DNA from: an uncultured Desulfovibrionaceae bacterium
Lineage (GTDB): Bacteria; Desulfobacterota; Desulfovibrionia; Desulfovibrionales; Desulfovibrionaceae
Direction of reading: 5' to 3'
NCBI GenBank assembly: GCA_949427775.1
Contig: CASQEL010000133.1
Span: 1 to 6,018 of the forward strand
DNA: 6,018 nt
Below the pieces are notes generated by a model that did no database searches, had not been told where the DNA came from, and was given only the letters and a program-made list of their open reading frames with translations. Shown one piece after another: positions 1 through 5,552 of the stretch. Positions within the stretch are counted from its first letter, which is position 1. Each line of letters opens with the position of its first letter. The translations under genes and the position numbers were made by a program.

Positions 1-26
1 ATTCCCCTGCACCCCCGATGGCCGGC

Positions 27-41
27 CGGCGCAAAGCGCCG
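27..41 (-). terminator. Possible hairpin downstream of the DMT gene
   Basis: CGGCGC-AAA-GCGCCG forms a 6-base GC stem with a 3-base loop, starting 3 bases after the stop of the last gene in the operon. No U-run follows on the minus strand, so at best it is a weak or factor-assisted terminator. Confidence 0.3.
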
Positions 42-43
42 CG

Positions 44-919
44 CTACCGTGTGTCTCGATCCGTGGTCAGCAGAAACACGGCGGCGATCACCAGAGCGCT
101 GCCTACCCAGCCGTCCAGGGAAAAATTCTCCTGCCAGAACAGCCAGACCCAGAGCGTAGCCAGCACCGGTTCCATATTGCCGATGACGGCGGCCCGTACG
201 GGACTGAGAAGCTTGAGGCTTCGGCCGTAGGCCAGATAGGCCGCGTAATTGGTCACTACGCCCAGCGCGGCCAGACCGGCCCATACCTGCGCGGAATAGC
301 GGGGGGAGAATTCCACGAAGGGATACAGGGCGGCGGCTCCGCCCAGCAGCATGTAGGCGTAGAGGGTGGCCGTGGAGTAACGGGATTTCCACCACACATA
401 AAACGGAAAGTGCGCGGCATAGCAAACGCCGGAGGCCAGGCCGCAGACGATGCCGAGCAAAGAAGGCGCGGCCTGCAGGCTGCCGCCGGAAAGGCAGACC
501 AGCGCCGTGCCCGCCATGGCGATGCCCAGGGCCGCGATCTTGCGGCCGGAAAATTTTTCGTGGAACAGCCGCCGGGAAAATACGGCGACCCAGGCCGGGG
601 CCGTGTACATGAGCACCATGGCCATGGCCGCGCCGCTCAATTGGATGGAAATCTGCAGGGTGGCGAAGAAAAGACTGACCCCCGGCACGCCGAAGACGCA
701 GAAAACAGCGGCGTGACGGAGAGGGATGCGCAGGCCGCCGCGGCAGGCCGTTTGCGCGAAGAAGCAGATGCCGCCGAATGCCGCCCGCCAGAAGGCGACT
801 TCCAAAGGCGTCAGACCTTCCGTCAGACAGATTTTGGAAAGCGGGCCGATGAGCGACCAGAGCCACGCGGCCGCGAACACGTACAGATACCCGGATGCGC
901 CGGGAGAAAACAGCCCCAT
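44..919 (-). CDS. EamA/DMT-superfamily transporter (10-TM permease)
   Basis: A 291-residue, very hydrophobic inner-membrane protein with about ten transmembrane segments arranged as two EamA halves. The first half runs from YLYVFAAAWLWSLIGPLSK to the conserved SGAAMAMVLMYTAPAWVAVF and GIAMAGTALV segments. The second starts near LLGIVCGLASGVCYAAHF and ends with SPVRAAVIGNMEPVLATLW and VGSALVIAAVFLLT. The repeated pattern of a Tyr/Glu-Pro helix and then a short amphipathic linker (FHEKFSGRK, WQENFSLDG) is diagnostic of the drug/metabolite transporter superfamily, usually exporters of amino acids or other small metabolites. Substrate cannot be read from sequence. The ATG is 4 bases after the ABC gene stop, so translation is probably coupled and the gene is the last of the operon. 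The ATPase upstream need not energise it; DMT permeases are secondary carriers. Confidence 0.88.
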   Translation of the reverse strand: MGLFSPGASGYLYVFAAAWLWSLIGPLSKICLTEGLTPLEVAFWRAAFGGICFFAQTACRGGLRIPLRHAAVFCVFGVPGVSLFFATLQISIQLSGAAMAMVLMYTAPAWVAVFSRRLFHEKFSGRKIAALGIAMAGTALVCLSGGSLQAAPSLLGIVCGLASGVCYAAHFPFYVWWKSRYSTATLYAYMLLGGAAALYPFVEFSPRYSAQVWAGLAALGVVTNYAAYLAYGRSLKLLSPVRAAVIGNMEPVLATLWVWLFWQENFSLDGWVGSALVIAAVFLLTTDRDTR

Positions 920-923
920 GGTT

Positions 924-2426
924 CTATTCCGTCACGGTCAGTCGTCCGTTTTCCATGATGGCCGTCCGGTTGACGGCGGGAATGCGATCGCCCTCGTAGT
1001 GCGTGACCAGCACCAGATGCACCCCGTCGTCGGCGAGGCTGCCCAGCAGCTCCAGATAGTCGCGCCGGGCCGCGGCATCCAGCCCTGAGCAGGGTTCGTC
1101 CAGCAGCAGCAGATCCGGCGCGCCTGCCAGAGCGCGGGCCAGAAACAGCCGCCGCAACTGGCCGGTGGACATGCGGCGAATGGAACGCCCGGCCAGAGCT
1201 TCCATGCCGAAACGCCGCATTCGGCGCAGCGCCTCTTCCTTTTGGGCCTCTGTCGTTTCCCGATACAGGCCGATGGTGCCGTCGAAGCCTGAAAGCACCA
1301 GTTCCAGCCCGGAAAGATCATACCCGTAGAGGGCTTGTCCCAGATCAGAAACCAGGCGCACGCCCTTGCGGATGGTCTCCAGTTCCGCAACTTCGCCGCC
1401 GTGGCGGGGCAGACGGCTGACGATGGAACCTCCGGCGGCGGGATGTTCATCACCGGCCAGCAGACGCAGAAGGGTGGATTTGCCCGCGCCGTTGCCGCCC
1501 CGGATCATCCAGTGTTCGCCGGGACGGATGGTCCAGGTGATATCGCGCAGTACCGGCGCGCGTTCCACGTAGACCGTGGCGTTGCGGATTTCCACCAGCG
1601 GGAGCGCCGTCTCCGGGACTGTTGGGGAAGGCGCGCGCGTCGTCGTGGAAACCGCCCTGGTGGTCGTCGTGGAATGGCGGAAATCCCGGTATGGCGCTTC
1701 TACGGTCGCGGGCGCTGCCGTCAGTCTGCCCGCGCGCAAATACACCGTGCGTTGCAGCCAGGGCGGCAGCGCGTCGGCCCGGTGGGTGGTCAGAATCAGC
1801 GTGGAGTCCCGCGCGGCTTCGCGCAAAATGTCCAGGACACGGCGACGGGTGGGCGTATCCAGGCCGTCGACGCACTCGTCCAGCAACAGGAGGGGCGGGC
1901 GTCGCACCAGGGCGCGCGCCAGCAGCAGAATGCGCAGTTGGCCCTGCGAAAGCGTGTTGACGGGGCGGGACAGCAGCCCCGGAATACGGAGCCGTTCGGC
2001 CATATCGCGCACCGTTCGGCGCTGCGCCGCGGGCGGCATGGTGTAAATCAGGGGCGTGTCCGAAAGGCCGGTCAGCAGCAGGTCTTCCCCGCTCATGTCC
2101 CACCCTTGCCGCAGATAGTTTTCATGCTGGGCCGCCGACACCAGGGCCGCCATTGCGCGTCCCGTCAGCGGGGAGTCTTCCGGACCGTGGGGCGTGTGCC
2201 AGAGGATGCGCCCGCCGCCGGGATCGTCCAGCCAGGCTTCGCCGCGCATAAGGCGCAGCAGCGTGGATTTGCCGGCGCCGTTGGGACCCAGCAGGGCGGT
2301 ATGTTCGCCCTGCCGCACGACCAGACTGACATGATCCAGCGCGCGGCACGGCGTCGAGTCTTCCTCTCCGGAAGACCGGGGCAGCGTGATGACGGCATCG
2401 CGTATTTCCAGCAGTACGGCAGACAT
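924..2426 (-). CDS. Duplicated ABC ATPase, ModF/PhrA-like
   Basis: A 500-residue cytoplasmic protein with two complete ABC ATPase domains and no membrane segment. Domain 1 has Walker A GPNGAGKST (47-55), signature LSQGQLR (159-165), Walker B LLLLDE (179-184) and H-loop H215. Domain 2 has Walker A GGNGAGKST (310-318), signature MSTGQLR (419-425), Walker B LLLLDE (439-444) and H-loop H476. The linker (about 250-272) is Ser/Thr-rich and contains two STTT units 8 residues apart. Size and architecture match ModF, linked to molybdenum transport and once called a photorepair protein, whose biochemical role is unsettled. No modABC genes are present. I chose ATG 2426 because it places the first ABC strand (LLEIRDAV) right after the start; an upstream ATG at 2528 would overlap the PHP gene. 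The ribosome-binding site is weak. In Walker B of domain 1 the residue after the catalytic Glu is Cys instead of the usual Pro. An ABC-F translation factor is less likely because the linker lacks the charged coiled-coil helices. Confidence 0.85.
   Translation of the reverse strand: MSAVLLEIRDAVITLPRSSGEEDSTPCRALDHVSLVVRQGEHTALLGPNGAGKSTLLRLMRGEAWLDDPGGGRILWHTPHGPEDSPLTGRAMAALVSAAQHENYLRQGWDMSGEDLLLTGLSDTPLIYTMPPAAQRRTVRDMAERLRIPGLLSRPVNTLSQGQLRILLLARALVRRPPLLLLDECVDGLDTPTRRRVLDILREAARDSTLILTTHRADALPPWLQRTVYLRAGRLTAAPATVEAPYRDFRHSTTTTRAVSTTTRAPSPTVPETALPLVEIRNATVYVERAPVLRDITWTIRPGEHWMIRGGNGAGKSTLLRLLAGDEHPAAGGSIVSRLPRHGGEVAELETIRKGVRLVSDLGQALYGYDLSGLELVLSGFDGTIGLYRETTEAQKEEALRRMRRFGMEALAGRSIRRMSTGQLRRLFLARALAGAPDLLLLDEPCSGLDAAARRDYLELLGSLADDGVHLVLVTHYEGDRIPAVNRTAIMENGRLTVTE
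1639..1674. repeat. Short direct repeat inside the ABC linker
   Basis: GTCGTCGTGGAA occurs at 1639-1650 and again at 1663-1674, a 24-base period. On the coding strand it encodes the two STTT units (residues 252-255 and 260-263) of the linker between the two ATPase domains. This suggests local duplication or slippage that lengthened a flexible linker without breaking the frame. Confidence 0.6.
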
Positions 2427-2469
2427 GTGGCGTCCGGAGTCGGAAATGTCAGAGTGTTCCGGCGTCGAA

Positions 2470-2483
2470 CCGCTCCGGAGCGG
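2470..2483. repeat. 14-bp perfect palindrome in the PHP-ABC gap
   Basis: CCGCTCCGGAGCGG is a perfect palindrome just after the PHP stop codon. Allowing one bulge, the pairing extends through the flanking CGAA and ATTCG. No T-run follows on the minus strand, so it is not a standard terminator. It may be an mRNA stability or attenuation hairpin, or chance in GC-rich sequence. Confidence 0.35.
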
Positions 2484-2488
2484 ATTCG

Positions 2489-3307
2489 CTAGAACGCCTG
2501 TTCGAAGCGTTCGCCCTTGCGGAACCAAACGCTTTTGTCATAGCCGAAGGAGCGGGCGTAGGCCGCCAGTTGATCGAAGCCGTAGGCCACGTCGTCCACG
2601 TTATGGGCGTCGGAACCGAAGGTGACGGGCACGCCGAGATCCGCCGCCAGCCCCATGATCACGGGGCCGGGATAGATTTCCCGGCAGGCTTTGCGCAGTC
2701 CCGCGGAGGAAATTTCCATAGCCATGCCCGTGTCGCGAATGGCTGCGAGAACATCCCGGACAAGATCCGTGTGATCGCCTTCGGTCAGCCAGTTTCGGAA
2801 GGCATCCACCGAGAAAATCTTGATCAGATCCGGATGCGAGGCGATATTGAAGAGTCCCGATCTGACCATATTGAGCATGGCAAGAAAGTACGCTTCGTAA
2901 TGCCTGGAACATTCCCGATCGGAGAACTGTCGCCAGTCGTCGGGGGTGTCGTCATATCCCCATGTTCCGATGAAATGCACGCTGCCCAGCAGATAGTCGA
3001 AATCGTACGCCCGCACGGCCTGCCGGATGAAATCCTGTTCCGCATCCATCCAGTCCATTTCCATGCCGAGCAGCACGCCGTCGGGATCGCGTTCCCGGAG
3101 TTCCCGCACTTCGCGGACATAGACGGGAAAACAGCTCGTCAGATGTTCCCGATATTCGCGGGTATAGTTATAGCCGAGCGGGCGGGGCGAGTGCTCGGAA
3201 AAACCGAACAGGGTCATCCCCCGGGCGCGGGCCGCGGCGTACATGGCCGCCGGACTGTCCTTGCCGTGGGAATATTCCGTATGCGCGTGCAGATCGACGG
3301 TGATCAT
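2489..3307 (-). CDS. PHP-domain phosphoesterase, histidinol-phosphatase (HisJ/HisK) family
   Basis: A 272-residue protein from ATG 3307. That start places the first PHP motif, DLHAHTEYSHG (D5, H7, H9, H14), at the extreme N-terminus as usual for the family, and has AAGG 9 bases upstream (3317-3320). The frame is open further upstream to 3391 but would then overlap the ComFB gene. Further metal-site motifs are FSEHSPRP (E38, H39), GMEMDW (E83), GSVHFI (H111), IASHPDLIKIF (H158) and FGSDAHNVDDV (D233, H235). This is a complete set for a trinuclear PHP metal site. The overall layout and length match PHP-type histidinol-phosphatase, which removes phosphate from L-histidinol phosphate in histidine biosynthesis. 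No other his gene is nearby, so the actual substrate is uncertain; another phosphoester is possible. The stop lies 62 bases before the ABC gene. Confidence 0.85.
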   Translation of the reverse strand: MITVDLHAHTEYSHGKDSPAAMYAAARARGMTLFGFSEHSPRPLGYNYTREYREHLTSCFPVYVREVRELRERDPDGVLLGMEMDWMDAEQDFIRQAVRAYDFDYLLGSVHFIGTWGYDDTPDDWRQFSDRECSRHYEAYFLAMLNMVRSGLFNIASHPDLIKIFSVDAFRNWLTEGDHTDLVRDVLAAIRDTGMAMEISSAGLRKACREIYPGPVIMGLAADLGVPVTFGSDAHNVDDVAYGFDQLAAYARSFGYDKSVWFRKGERFEQAF

Positions 3308-3311
3308 GGCG

Positions 3312-3603
3312 TCATGCCTTGGGATTGCTGAGCACAGTGTCGCAGGCCGTCCGGATGGCTTGGAGAATCTCGTCCATGCGCACGGGTTCATGCACGACGA
3401 TAGTGCCCCTCTGGGCGTACCGGGCGGGCAACAGGTTCAGGGCCAGGGCGTAGACGTCCTGGAGCTGGCGAGGGTTCAGGGACGGCGTGTCCGGTTCTTC
3501 CAGCCATTGATGCAGCGCCTTGACCACGCGCGTTTTCATTACGGTTGCGTATGTCATGCAGGCTGGTGTCGCCGAGGCGGTACTTTTCTTGATGCGCGGC
3601 CAT
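3312..3603 (-). CDS. ComFB-family small protein, apparently frameshifted
   Basis: The conserved core, QLQDVYALALNLLPARYA followed by a GTIVVHE strand and an AIRTAC helix, matches the late-competence ComFB family, some members of which bind cyclic di-GMP. Read as given, this core is open only from an ATG at 3557 (81 residues), which lacks a ribosome-binding site. A strong AAGGAG precedes ATG 3603 in another frame, whose first 23 residues end DIRNRNE. Skipping one A in the run at 3533-3536 joins it to TRVVKALHQWLEEP and yields a 96-residue protein of normal family length. Beyond the A run the 3603 frame turns into Arg/Gly/Pro-rich sequence, stopping at 3388, which looks like shadow coding. So the gene carries either a one-base insertion or a sequencing error; programmed shifting is possible but no classic slippery site is seen. 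Only one Cys is present, so the Cys cluster of Bacillus ComFB is absent. First gene of the operon; the PHP gene starts 4 bases after its stop. Confidence 0.72.
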
Positions 3604-3609
3604 GGAATT

Positions 3610-3615
3610 CTCCTT
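3610..3615 (-). promoter_or_regulatory. Strong Shine-Dalgarno AAGGAG fixing the ComFB start
   Basis: AAGGAG is followed by 6 bases (AATTCC) and then ATG at 3603. This is the best ribosome-binding site in the window, and it selects the frame beginning MAAHQEKYRLG, not the frame that carries the ComFB core. The first ATG in the ComFB-core frame (3557) has no Shine-Dalgarno upstream. Confidence 0.8.
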
Positions 3616-3635
3616 CATCAAAAAATGCCCTGGTT

Positions 3636-3662
3636 AGAGCCTTTTCACGTTGAAAATGCTCT
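3636..3662. repeat. 27-bp nearly perfect palindrome in the ComFB leader
   Basis: The arms are AGAGC-C-TTTTCA and TGAAAA-T-GCTCT around a CGT centre, so 11 of 12 arm positions pair, with one C/T mismatch (3641/3657). It lies about 20 bases upstream of the ComFB ribosome-binding site. As RNA it would form a stable hairpin in the leader; as DNA it is a good dimer-binding operator. On the minus strand a TTTTTT run appears 9 bases after the stem (around 3620-3625), which gives a weak, displaced resemblance to an attenuator. Confidence 0.5.
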
Positions 3663-3698
3663 GCCGACTGCGGGAGCAGGCGGCCGCCGCGATACGCT

Positions 3699-3721
3699 AC
3701 AGCGCACTATATTTGCGCTGT
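3699..3721 (-). promoter_or_regulatory. Candidate promoter -10 inside a perfect 8-7-8 inverted repeat
   Basis: ACAGCGCA (3699-3706) and TGCGCTGT (3714-3721) are perfect reverse complements around a 7-base AT spacer. Read on the minus strand, the sequence across the spacer is TATAGT (3711 to 3706), one base from the sigma-70 -10 consensus. No good -35 hexamer is seen 16-18 bases upstream, as would fit an activator-dependent promoter. A -10 nested in a palindrome is a common repressor layout. Transcription would begin near 3699 and leave a leader of about 95 bases before the ComFB start. This is an inference from sequence alone. Confidence 0.45.
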
Positions 3722-3749
3722 TACATGCCGGAGCGGGCGTGTCTTCCAA

Positions 3750-3773
3750 CTTTGACCTTGTAAAAAGTCAAAG
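3750..3773. repeat. Operator-like inverted repeat CTTTGAC-N10-GTCAAAG
   Basis: Perfect 7-base arms (3750-3756 and 3767-3773) flank a 10-base AT-rich spacer. The symmetry and AT-rich spacer suit a dimeric transcription factor site. It sits about 40 bases upstream of the -10-like element of the ComFB operon, a normal place for an activator or upstream operator. I cannot name the regulator. Both arms contain TTGAC, so the repeat also offers -35-like hexamers on either strand, but no matching -10 stands 17 bases downstream. Confidence 0.4.
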
Positions 3774-3795
3774 CGAATCTGCTCCAAAAATCATG

Positions 3796-3825
3796 CTCTC
3801 CACGGAGAGAGGGCACGCCGCCCTC
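3796..3825. repeat. Two adjacent small hairpins
   Basis: CTCTCC (3796-3801) is complementary to GGAGAG (3804-3809), and directly beside it GAGGGC (3809-3814) is complementary to GCCCTC (3820-3825) with a 5-base loop. A further weak stem, GGCGC/GCGCC, lies at 3860-3873. The stems are short and could be chance in GC-rich DNA. Confidence 0.3.
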
Positions 3826-3884
3826 CTGTGTGAAGATGTCCGGGACGTTAAGACAGTGGGGCGCGGCAGCGCCGGAAACATTCT

Positions 3885-3968
3885 GTCTTCAAACATCCTG
3901 AAATTTTCTTGAGGCGATATTCCGGATTATGTTCACGCCGGAGATATCCTTCTCAAGGTTTTGAAGAC
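3885..3968. repeat. Nested long-range inverted repeat / possible structured RNA element
   Basis: The outer arms GTCTTCAAA (3885-3893) and TTTGAAGAC (3960-3968) are perfect reverse complements. Inside them, CTTGAG (3908-3913) pairs with CTCAAG (3952-3957), GATAT (3916-3920) with ATATC (3944-3948), and TCCGG (3921-3925) with CCGGA (3938-3942), leaving a 12-base terminal loop. The arms nest in the right order, so the whole stretch can fold into one long interrupted hairpin on either strand. No U-run follows on the minus strand, so it is not a standard intrinsic terminator. Its role is unknown; it could be a 3' processing or stability element for nfnAB mRNA. Confidence 0.5.
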
Positions 3969-4127
3969 GTTCGTTTTGTTCTCCTGATGTCCGCATGTCC
4001 CGACTCGGCCGCGGGGAGCGCCCGTCACGTCGCGCCGCAGCGTTCGACATCGCATGGCAGCCGCGCTGACGCTTCCGCGACGAGTGTCTTCCCGCAGCCG
4101 TCGGAATCATATCAGCATGAAATCGTG

Positions 4128-5552
4128 TTAGCGCGCCAACAAACGCCTGCTGATTTCGCGTCCGGCGCGCCGCCCCGCCCCCATGGCCAGAATGACCGTA
4201 GCCGCGCCGGTGACGATATCGCCTCCGGCGAAGACATTGGGAATGGACGTTTCGCCGGTTTCCTCGTTGACGACGATATAGCCCTTTTTATTGCGTTCCA
4301 GACCGGGCGTGGCCTCCAGCAGAATGGGATTGGAACGCGTGCCCAGAGCCACGATGGCCAGATCGGTTTCCAGGTCGTAGAGTTCGCCTTCCACAGGTTC
4401 GGGACGGCGGCGTCCCGAGGCGTCGGGCTCGCCCAGGCGCATGCGTTGCAGGGTGACGGAGCGCAGAATCATCTGATCGTCCCCGTTGAAGCGCACGGGT
4501 GCGGCCAGCATTTCAAACCGGATGCCCTCCTCCTCGGCGTGCTCGATTTCCTCGTGCCGGGCGGGCATTTCCGCGCGGGTGCGGCGGTAGACGATGTGCA
4601 CGCTCTCCGCCCCCAGACGCATGGCCGTGCGCGCGGCGTCCATGGCCACGTTGCCCGCGCCGAAGACTGTGACATGCCTGCCGGGATAGGCCGGGGTGTC
4701 CGCTTCGGGAAAGGTATAGGCGCGGCCCAGGTTGATGCGGGTCAGGTACTCGTTGGCGGAGAAGACGCCTACCAGATTTTCGCCGGGCACGCCCAGGAAG
4801 ACGGGCAGACCCGCGCCCACGCCGATGAATACGGCCCCGTACCCCTGATCCAGAAGATCCTGCACCGTGACGGTGCGGCCGCCCACCCAGTTGGTTTTGA
4901 AGTCCACGCCGGACTGCCGCAGACCGTCCAGCTCCGTGGCGACCACGTTCTTGGGCAGACGGAAGGCGGGAATGCCGTAAACGAGCACGCCGCCCGCCTC
5001 GTGCAGGGCTTCGTACACGTCCACCTTGATGCCCTGGGCGGCCAGATACCCGGCTGCCGTGAGCGAGGCCGGTCCCGCGCCGATGCAGGCCACCTTGAGA
5101 TCGCAACGGCGCGGGGCGCAGGCGTTGGCTCCGGTGACCTGTTCGCAGGCGCTGGCGGCGATATAGGTGTCGGCCACAAAACGTTCCAGGCGGCCGATAG
5201 CCACAGGCTGTTCCTTGGCGTTCAGAATGCAGTTGCCTTCACACTGGTTTTCCTGCGGGCACACGCGGCCGCAGACGGCGGGCAGGCTGTTGGCGCTCTT
5301 GATGATCCGGTAGGCGGCATCCATGTTGCCGCGGGCCACCTCCGCGATGAAGTCGCGGATGGGCACTTCCACAGGACAGCCTTCCACGCACTTGGGCTTT
5401 TTGCACTGGAGGCAGCGATCGGCCTCGGCCATGGCCATTTCACGGGTGTAGCCGAGAGCCACCTCGTCAAAATTGCGCCGCCGTGTTTCCGCGGGCTGAC
5501 AGGGCATGGGCACCCGGGGGGCCAGAGGTTTTTTGGGCTTTTTATTTTCCAT
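4128..5552 (-). CDS. nfnB: NADPH-binding subunit NfnB (SudA; glutamate synthase small-subunit-like oxidoreductase)
   Basis: A 474-residue complete protein of the GltD/NfnB flavoprotein family. In order: two [4Fe-4S] cysteine groups, C47/C50/C55/C59 (CLQCKKPKCVEGC) and C94/C98/C104/C108 (CGRVCPQENQCEGNC); an FAD Rossmann motif at about 157-181 (IGAGPASLTAAGYLAAQG); a second nucleotide-binding fold for NADPH at about 297-324 (FGAGNVAMDAARTA followed by VYRRTRAEMPAR); and the closing FAD motif FAGGDIVTGAATVILAMGAG at about 441-460. The length fits stand-alone NfnB/GltA proteins. The ATG lies inside the last codons of nfnA (11-base overlap) and has an AGGTG ribosome-binding site 8 bases upstream (5561-5565). 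The nfnA neighbour argues for NfnB rather than a glutamate synthase small subunit, because no large GltB subunit is present in the window. Many databases would label it 'NADPH-dependent glutamate synthase'. No clear U-tract terminator follows the stop. Confidence 0.9.
   Translation of the reverse strand: MENKKPKKPLAPRVPMPCQPAETRRRNFDEVALGYTREMAMAEADRCLQCKKPKCVEGCPVEVPIRDFIAEVARGNMDAAYRIIKSANSLPAVCGRVCPQENQCEGNCILNAKEQPVAIGRLERFVADTYIAASACEQVTGANACAPRRCDLKVACIGAGPASLTAAGYLAAQGIKVDVYEALHEAGGVLVYGIPAFRLPKNVVATELDGLRQSGVDFKTNWVGGRTVTVQDLLDQGYGAVFIGVGAGLPVFLGVPGENLVGVFSANEYLTRINLGRAYTFPEADTPAYPGRHVTVFGAGNVAMDAARTAMRLGAESVHIVYRRTRAEMPARHEEIEHAEEEGIRFEMLAAPVRFNGDDQMILRSVTLQRMRLGEPDASGRRRPEPVEGELYDLETDLAIVALGTRSNPILLEATPGLERNKKGYIVVNEETGETSIPNVFAGGDIVTGAATVILAMGAGRRAGREISRRLLAR

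Larger units (their letters stand above)
3604..4127. other. 524-base intergenic region, repeat-rich, no convincing gene
   Basis: No reading frame here resembles a known protein. The distal part (about 3970-4127) is GC-rich and I see nothing in it. From 3968 down to 3636 the composition becomes AT-richer and several inverted repeats follow each other (listed separately). This fits a 3' end of the nfn operon plus a regulated promoter and leader for the ComFB operon. A 73-codon frame on the minus strand (3889-4110) has no recognisable domain and no Shine-Dalgarno; it is treated as chance. Confidence 0.6.

Noticed and set aside
1335..2492. 385-codon open frame on the plus strand opposite the ABC gene
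   Set aside because: The product is Arg/Gln/Gly-rich with no domain and lies over well-supported ATPase coding sequence.
2427..2528. Longer N-terminus for the ABC ATPase (34 extra residues)
   Set aside because: It would overlap the PHP gene and adds sequence unlike any ABC domain; the ATG at 2426 fits the family start.
2570..3331. 253-codon open frame on the plus strand opposite the PHP gene
   Set aside because: It shadows a gene with a complete PHP metal-site motif set and shows no family signature of its own.
3308..3391. Longer N-terminus for the PHP protein (28 extra residues)
   Set aside because: PHP proteins begin almost at the DLHAH motif, and the extension would overlap the ComFB gene by 80 bases.
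3388..3603. Independent 72-residue protein from the strong ATG at 3603
   Set aside because: Only its first 23 residues look like real coding; after the A run the frame becomes Arg/Gly/Pro-rich sequence that shadows the ComFB core.
3752..3780. Plus-strand promoter TTGACC with a -10 at 3775-3780
   Set aside because: The -10 (GAATCT) is a poor match and there is no plus-strand gene downstream to drive.
3889..4110. 73-codon minus-strand frame downstream of nfnB
   Set aside because: It has no Shine-Dalgarno and no domain, is Arg-rich in its first half, and its last part overlaps the nested inverted repeat. It could be a remnant, but I cannot support it as a gene.
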